From positions 52,697-87,480 of the forward strand of contig MAAY01000068.1 of assembly GCA_002162795.1 (NCBI GenBank): a stretch of DNA of 34,784 bases. The letters are read 5' to 3'. Below are positions 30,662 through 34,784 of this stretch, one piece after another. Within the stretch, counting starts at the first letter, position 1; every line of letters starts with the position of its first letter. The DNA comes from Rhodobacterales bacterium 56_14_T64 (GTDB lineage Bacteria > Pseudomonadota > Alphaproteobacteria > Rhodobacterales > Rhodobacteraceae). The notes beneath the pieces were generated by a model that was given only the letters and a program-made list of their open reading frames with translations, had not been told where the DNA came from and ran no database searches. The position numbers and the translations under genes are program-made.

Positions 30662-31558
30662 ATGGCGAACTTTAAGAACCTACCGGCACCAACACCTGAG
30701 GGCGGTCTGAACCGCTATATGCAGGAAATCCGTAAGTTTCCACTGTTGGAACCGGAAGAGGAATACATGCTGGCCAAGGCCTGGGTGGAAAAGGAAGACA
30801 CTGGTGCGGCGCACCGAATGGTCACCTCTCACCTGCGATTGGCGGCAAAGATTGCAATGGGCTACCGCGGATATGGCTTGCCTCAGGCTGAGGTGATTTC
30901 CGAGGCCAACGTGGGCCTGATGCAGGCGGTGAAACGCTTTGATCCCGAACGTGGTTTCCGTCTGGCGACCTATGCGATGTGGTGGATCCGGGCTTCGATC
31001 CAGGAATACGTCCTGCGTTCGTGGTCGATGGTAAAGCTGGGGACAACCTCGGCGCAGAAGAAATTGTTCTTCAATCTGCGCAAAGCTAAGGCTCGTATCG
31101 GCGCGTTGGAAGACGGCGACATGCGGCCCGAGAACGTCAAGCGCATTGCCACCGATCTTGGTGTGACCGAAGCCGAAGTGATCTCGATGAACCGTCGGAT
31201 GTCGGGCGGCGATGCTTCGCTGAACGCTACAGTCGGGTCCGAGGGCGAAGGCACCATGCAATGGCAGGATTGGCTCGAAGACGAAGATGCTGATCAGGCT
31301 GGCGACTACGAGGCGCGCAATGAGCTAGAGGCACGTCGTGAATTGCTGACCGAGGCGCTGGAGGTGTTGAATGACCGTGAAAAGGACATTCTGACCCAAC
31401 GACGTTTGGCTGAGAAAGCTATGACTTTGGAGCAACTGAGTGGCCAGTATAGTGTCAGTCGCGAACGTATCCGCCAGATCGAAGTGCGGGCCTTTGAAAA
31501 GCTGCAAAAGAAGATGCGTGAACTGGCATCGGCCAAGGGTATGATGGCAACGGCTTAA
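30662..31558 (+). CDS. rpoH: RNA polymerase sigma factor RpoH (sigma-32)
   Basis: This is a 298-residue sigma factor. The region 2 core (DPERGFRLATYAMWWIRASIQEYVLRSW) spans residues 94-121, the RpoH box QKKLFFNLR residues 132-140, and region 4 ends in YSVSRERIRQIEVRAFEKL. It directs transcription of heat-shock and, in this group, oxidative-stress genes. AGGGAGGGG precedes the start. The gene is single, with a sigma-32 promoter upstream and a strong terminator downstream. Rhodobacterales often have two rpoH paralogs; which one this is cannot be told from the window. Confidence 0.96.
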   Translation: MANFKNLPAPTPEGGLNRYMQEIRKFPLLEPEEEYMLAKAWVEKEDTGAAHRMVTSHLRLAAKIAMGYRGYGLPQAEVISEANVGLMQAVKRFDPERGFRLATYAMWWIRASIQEYVLRSWSMVKLGTTSAQKKLFFNLRKAKARIGALEDGDMRPENVKRIATDLGVTEAEVISMNRRMSGGDASLNATVGSEGEGTMQWQDWLEDEDADQAGDYEARNELEARRELLTEALEVLNDREKDILTQRRLAEKAMTLEQLSGQYSVSRERIRQIEVRAFEKLQKKMRELASAKGMMATA

Positions 31559-31585
31559 GTAAGACATCTTATTTTGAGAACGAAG

Positions 31586-31615
31586 AAAAGGCGGTGCTTT
31601 GGCACCGCCTTTTTG
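31586..31615 (+). terminator. Rho-independent terminator of rpoH
   Basis: Twelve-base arms AAAAGGCGGTGC (31586-31597) and GCACCGCCTTTT (31602-31613) pair perfectly around TTTG and continue into T residues. It begins 27 bases after the rpoH stop. Confidence 0.92.
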
Positions 31616-31971
31616 CTGTTGATCCAGCCCAAATGAACAATGTCTGGAAATGCTGGCTGGATTGTAGCGGGCTAATTTTGGCTTGCTAAAAGCGAACAGT
31701 GTGATGGCTGGCTCGGACAAAATGCCCTGCTGGCTCGGCTGGCTGAAATCGTTTTGGGGGCTGGCGTATCTGGCTGTCTGGCGCGTCCCTAAGGATTGGC
31801 TGGAGTAGCTAGATGCTGGCGGCCTGATGATTCTGGCTTGCTGCCTGTTCTGTTACTTTGATAGGCGACATTGCGGAGGTGGTCAATAATAAATCGAACA
31901 AAATCAATTACTTGACTGTATCTGTCAGGATTAACGATGCGACCAAAAGACTCAGGTACTGTCAGACGCAA
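31616..31971. other. Gene-less spacer dense in TGGC/CTGGCT words
   Basis: This 356-base stretch between the rpoH terminator and the dipeptidase terminator holds no credible gene. Between 31654 and 31837 the tetramer TGGC occurs 12 times on the plus strand (starts 31654, 31679, 31705, 31709, 31731, 31740, 31762, 31771, 31779, 31797, 31817, 31834), mostly as CTGGCT or GCTGGC. Fewer than one would be expected by chance. Distances include repeated values near 9, 18 and 22. It is not a clean tandem repeat. Confidence 0.55.
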
Positions 31972-32001
31972 CAAAAGGCCGCCCAAGTTACCTTGGGCGG
32001 C
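31972..32001 (-). terminator. Terminator of the dipeptidase gene
   Basis: Ten-base arms GCCGCCCAAG (31978-31987) and CTTGGGCGGC (31992-32001) pair perfectly around TTAC. On the minus strand the hairpin is followed by CTTTTG. Confidence 0.75.
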
Positions 32002-32036
32002 TATTGAAATCTAAGTCGTTTGAAGTGGTGTTTTGG

Positions 32037-33209
32037 TCAGTCCAGTCTTGCCCGAAGAACTCTCAGCATATTGTTACCAGCCACTTTGCGGATCTGCGTT
32101 TCAGTGAGCCCGACATCCAGCATCGCTTGTGTAAGCGCGGCCAGTTCTGAGGTGTCGAAAGAGGTTGTGACTGAACCATCAAAATCGGAGCCTAGGGAAA
32201 CGGCATCCTCGCCAACAACGTCGATGGCAGACTTGATGGCCTTCGCCACTCCGGCTGGACTGTCATCGCAGGTGACATCAGCCCAATAACCAATGCCAAT
32301 CACCCCTCCGGTGGCGGCGATCTGCTGCATCAACTCGTCTGGGATATTGCGTTTGACCTGACAGTTTTTGTAAATTCCGCTGTGAGACACCACCAGCGGA
32401 ATGTCCGTCATTGCCAGCACGTCGCGCACCACTTGGTGGCTAGAGTGTGCCACGTCCAAGATCAGACCACGATCCACGACCGCCTGAACCACCTCGCGGC
32501 CAAAATCAGTCAGGCCTGAGTTGGCATCTCCGTGCAGCGAGCCACCTAGCTCGTTGTCAAAGAAGTGCTGCAACTCAATCATGCGATAGCCGGCATCCTG
32601 CAGACCTTGCAGATTGTCCAGGTCACCCTCCAGCGGATGCGCGCCTTCGATGCCCAGCAACCCGCCAACAACAGGCTCACCAGCCAGTTTTAGCGCCATC
32701 AGGGCATCCAGATCAGCCTCGGTGCGGATGATCCGCAGATGCCCGTCCGAGTTGGCTTGGGCGTCATGCAGTTTTTCCGACTGATAAAGCGCCCGTTGAT
32801 ACAGCGAGGTCCAGGTGCGTGGCGGCCAAAGCTGGCCGATGGCCAGCAGGGTAATGTTATCGCGCGCATCTGCGGCGTTGTGGTCGTAGTTCAGGCCTGC
32901 AGGTGTTTTTGTCACCGCAGTGAACATTTGCAAAGCCACGTTGCCCTCGATGAGTCTAGGAATATCAACCTGACCTCGGGTGCCGCGCTCATTCAAATCG
33001 CGGTTCCACAGCAATGTGTCGGCATGCCAGTCGCCAATCAGCAAGTCCTTGTGCAGCGCGGCGGCTTCGGGGCTGATCGGGTAGGGGGCGTGCTCGGACA
33101 CGACATTGCGGTCCTTTTCCACATATTCCGGGCCATACACAAAGAAACCAACCACCGGTATTGCAGCCAGGATCAGCAACCGCCCGATCCATTTTCCCAA
33201 TTTGCGCAT
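32037..33209 (-). CDS. Membrane-anchored dipeptidase (M19, renal dipeptidase family)
   Basis: This is a 390-residue protein. An uncleaved N-terminal helix (residues 8-26) probably anchors it facing the periplasm. The M19 zinc site is complete: H62 and D64 (DWHADTL), E188 (GIEGAHPL), H255 (DVAHSS), H276 (VSHSG) and D342 (SDFDGS). These enzymes cleave dipeptides, often with a D-residue at the C-terminal side, and are used in peptide scavenging. AGGGAAAGG precedes the ATG. The gene stands alone with its own terminator, divergent from the Gfo/Idh-type gene. Confidence 0.92.
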   Translation of the reverse strand: MRKLGKWIGRLLILAAIPVVGFFVYGPEYVEKDRNVVSEHAPYPISPEAAALHKDLLIGDWHADTLLWNRDLNERGTRGQVDIPRLIEGNVALQMFTAVTKTPAGLNYDHNAADARDNITLLAIGQLWPPRTWTSLYQRALYQSEKLHDAQANSDGHLRIIRTEADLDALMALKLAGEPVVGGLLGIEGAHPLEGDLDNLQGLQDAGYRMIELQHFFDNELGGSLHGDANSGLTDFGREVVQAVVDRGLILDVAHSSHQVVRDVLAMTDIPLVVSHSGIYKNCQVKRNIPDELMQQIAATGGVIGIGYWADVTCDDSPAGVAKAIKSAIDVVGEDAVSLGSDFDGSVTTSFDTSELAALTQAMLDVGLTETQIRKVAGNNMLRVLRARLD

Positions 33210-33344
33210 TTGAAAGACCTTTCCCTATTCAGTTAGCGGCAGCCTAGGGCAGCGAGTTATGTGCGCAAGGAAAACCTCAGGGCAATGGGGCCTTGCTGAT
33301 AGCGGTAACCAAGGTAAGTTATCCGCTCAACCAGGAGAGTGATG

Positions 33345-34319
33345 ATGCAAAAGCCAGTTCGGTGGGGAATATTAGGGGCTGGCAAGTTTGCCCGCCAGTT
33401 CATGGCACCAGCCATTCATGCCGCTGAGGGTGCTCAATTGGCGGCGCTGGCCACCTCTAGCGCTGAAAAGGCCGAGCCGTTTCAGGCGTTCTGCCCGGAA
33501 CTGACGGTCTATGATGATTACGATGCGCTACTGGCCGATCCCAGCATTGATGCGGTATACGTGCCGCTGCCCAACCATTTGCATGTGGAGTGGAGCCTGA
33601 AGGCGATGGCCGCAGGCAAACATGTGTTGTGCGAAAAGCCGATGACCATGCAGGCGGGTGAGTTCGACCAGTTGATTTCCAAGCGTGATGAGACCGGAGT
33701 GTTGGCGGCTGAGGCTTATATGATCGTGCACCACCCGCAGTGGCAGATGGTGAAACGGTTGATTGACGAGGGCGCGATTGGCAAGCTGGTGCATGTAAGC
33801 GGCAAGTTCTCATACGATAACCGCTCGGACATGGGCAACATTCGCAACAAGCCCGAGACCGGCGGCGGTGGCCTTCGCGACATTGGCGTCTATGTTTTTG
33901 GCGCGGCTCGTTATGCAACGGGTCAAGAGCCTGACGAGATCTCGGCGCGAATCCGTTGGGAAAACGGCGTTGATGTTTTGACAGAAGTACAGGCGCAGTT
34001 TCCCGGCTTTTCCTATTCCGCCTATGTCAGCATTCGCATGCATCCCTACCAAGAGATGCTGTTCCACGGTGAAACTGGTGTGATCCGTCTGACCGCACCG
34101 TTCAACGCGCGGGTTTTTGGCGAGGCTCGGGTAGAGTTGCACCGCGCCGGGCTAGAGGTGCAGGTGACGCGCTTCCCGGGTGATGATCATTACAAACTAC
34201 AGGTCGAGGCCTTTGGGCGATCAGTGCGTGACGGGGCAGAGTACCCCTGTCCACTTGAATTCTCGCGTGGCACGCAAGAAATGATTGATAAGGTGTTTGA
34301 AGTGGCCCGGCCTTTGTAA
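33345..34319 (+). CDS. Gfo/Idh/MocA family NAD(P)-dependent oxidoreductase
   Basis: This is a 324-residue dehydrogenase. It has a Rossmann motif GILGAGKFA at residues 8-16 and the family EKP motif at E97-P99 (VLCEKPMTM), followed by the C-terminal alpha/beta domain (GGGGLRDIGVYVFGAARYATG). Members oxidise or reduce sugars, inositols and trans-dihydrodiols. The start codon is one of three adjacent candidates (GTG 33339, ATG 33342, ATG 33345); the last is best spaced (seven bases) from AGGAG at 33333-33337. No sugar transporter or pathway partner is adjacent, so the substrate is open. Confidence 0.9.
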   Translation: MQKPVRWGILGAGKFARQFMAPAIHAAEGAQLAALATSSAEKAEPFQAFCPELTVYDDYDALLADPSIDAVYVPLPNHLHVEWSLKAMAAGKHVLCEKPMTMQAGEFDQLISKRDETGVLAAEAYMIVHHPQWQMVKRLIDEGAIGKLVHVSGKFSYDNRSDMGNIRNKPETGGGGLRDIGVYVFGAARYATGQEPDEISARIRWENGVDVLTEVQAQFPGFSYSAYVSIRMHPYQEMLFHGETGVIRLTAPFNARVFGEARVELHRAGLEVQVTRFPGDDHYKLQVEAFGRSVRDGAEYPCPLEFSRGTQEMIDKVFEVARPL

Positions 34320-34350
34320 GGGCTGGGTTAGAACAACGGGAGATGGGTCC

Positions 34351-34620
34351 ATGGCAGGTGGATGGGCAAAGGACGGTGCGGTGAGTGAGCAGATCGAGGC
34401 GTCGATTAGTGATGAGCTCGCCCGGATGCAGACACGAAAATCGTTGGTCGGCGAAAGCCTGACCCATTGCGCGGACTGTGAAGAGCCCATCCCCGAAAGG
34501 CGGCAGATCGCCATTCCCGGTGTCAAACTATGCATTGAGTGCCGGCAGGAGCGGGATGGGGCCTATAAGGCCCGCGGCGGGTTTAATCGGCGCGGGTCCA
34601 AGGACAGTCAATTGAAGTGA
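34351..34620 (+). CDS. DksA/TraR-type C4 zinc-finger protein
   Basis: This is an 89-residue protein with a C4 zinc knuckle: C40 and C43 (HCADCEEPIPERR), C61 and C64 (KLCIECR). The N-terminus MAGGWAKDGAVSEQIEASI is typical of the small YbiI-like members of the DksA/TraR family, which lack the long coiled coil of DksA. They may bind RNA polymerase, but the role of this subgroup is not settled. GGGAGA precedes the ATG. It follows the Gfo/Idh gene by 31 bases and may be co-transcribed with it. Confidence 0.88.
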   Translation: MAGGWAKDGAVSEQIEASISDELARMQTRKSLVGESLTHCADCEEPIPERRQIAIPGVKLCIECRQERDGAYKARGGFNRRGSKDSQLK

Positions 34621-34641
34621 GTCTGTTTAGAAAGGAAGTCT

Positions 34642-34784
34642 GTGTTTCATGAAAACGAAGAACTGCCTGAAAGCCAATTTGAACGGGCACTTCTCTTACA
34701 AAATATGGTGATGGCACTTGCAACCGGTGGAGCAGTAGTCGAAATTCTTTACCGCCAAATTCGCTCCGAGTTTGTTTCAGACCC
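34642..34784 (+). CDS. 5' part of an unidentified gene running off the window
   Basis: An open frame from GTG 34642 to the window end encodes 47 complete codons (FHENEELPESQFERALLLQNMVMALATGG...) with no stop. AAGGA lies five bases upstream of the GTG, and the peptide has amphipathic character rather than shadow-like composition. The frame is already open from 34621, directly after the previous stop. An ATG at 34649 in another frame closes after 20 codons and is not preferred. Local base use is more AT-rich than the neighbours. I recognise no family. Confidence 0.45.
   Translation, partial: MFHENEELPESQFERALLLQNMVMALATGGAVVEILYRQIRSEFVSD

Noticed and set aside
31789-31986. 65-codon open frame on the minus strand
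   Set aside because: It starts within the dipeptidase terminator, ends in the TGGC-dense spacer, and has no convincing ribosome site or known family, so I did not call it a gene.
31616-32036. Possible tRNA or small RNA gene in the spacer after rpoH
   Set aside because: No cloverleaf, no CCA-type end and no promoter-terminator pair of its own could be made out by eye.

Overview
The window looks like chromosomal DNA of an alphaproteobacterium of the order Rhodobacterales (Roseobacter group). The evidence is a GapR/DUF2312 nucleoid protein, an alphaproteobacterial RpoH with a sigma-32-type promoter, a DksA-like C4 zinc-finger protein beginning MAGGWAKDG, a symporter-histidine kinase hybrid, a TRAP transporter, and a recurring 3'-end intergenic element. 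I see no insertion sequence, prophage, CRISPR array, rRNA or tRNA. Most of it reads as ordinary metabolic chromosome.

Layout. 1-5100: C-terminal end of an XRE/short-chain-acyl type regulator, then a receiver-only response regulator, a small membrane protein and a sodium:solute-symporter/histidine kinase fusion in an overlapping operon, then a FliM/FliN-like protein with a PMGDL-repeat tail. 5062-7377 (minus strand): a sulfide/persulfide detoxification operon (persulfide dioxygenase-like MBL protein, two YeeE/YedE half-permeases, a DUF442 sulfurtransferase-like protein) with a readable promoter and terminator. 7600-9040: small hypothetical genes, gapR and a RidA-family gene.

9200-19770: a reductive pyrimidine-catabolism cluster. 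PreT and PreA reduce uracil or thymine, dihydropyrimidinase opens the ring, and a beta-ureidopropionase-type amidohydrolase removes the carbamoyl group. An ABC importer (ATPase, two permeases, binding protein) sits in the same block. A RutR-like TetR repressor is divergent from the amidohydrolase gene, and three 16-bp palindromes resembling the RutR operator lie before preT, the amidohydrolase gene and the binding-protein gene. The cluster therefore reads as one RutR-type regulon applied to the reductive (Pyd) pathway.

19900-27960: a shortened 4Fe-4S protein, a flavin reductase, an adk-acs pair (acs makes AMP and Adk recycles it), a 510-bp divergent control region with TTGYAAA-type boxes, and a DctPQM TRAP transporter. 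27960-31620: two divergent small secreted proteins, a DUF6476-like membrane protein whose start codon overlaps that of divergent rluD, and rpoH behind a sigma-32 promoter. 31620-34784: a gene-poor stretch dense in TGGC words, a membrane dipeptidase, a Gfo/Idh/MocA oxidoreductase, a DksA-type zinc-finger protein and the start of a gene that runs off the end.

The most noteworthy signals are the RutR-like operators wired to the reductive pathway, a four-copy 3'-end element with a 19-nt tail, the overlapping divergent start codons of rluD, the acs-adk coupling, and the TGGC-dense spacer. None of them is clearly a wholly new system.
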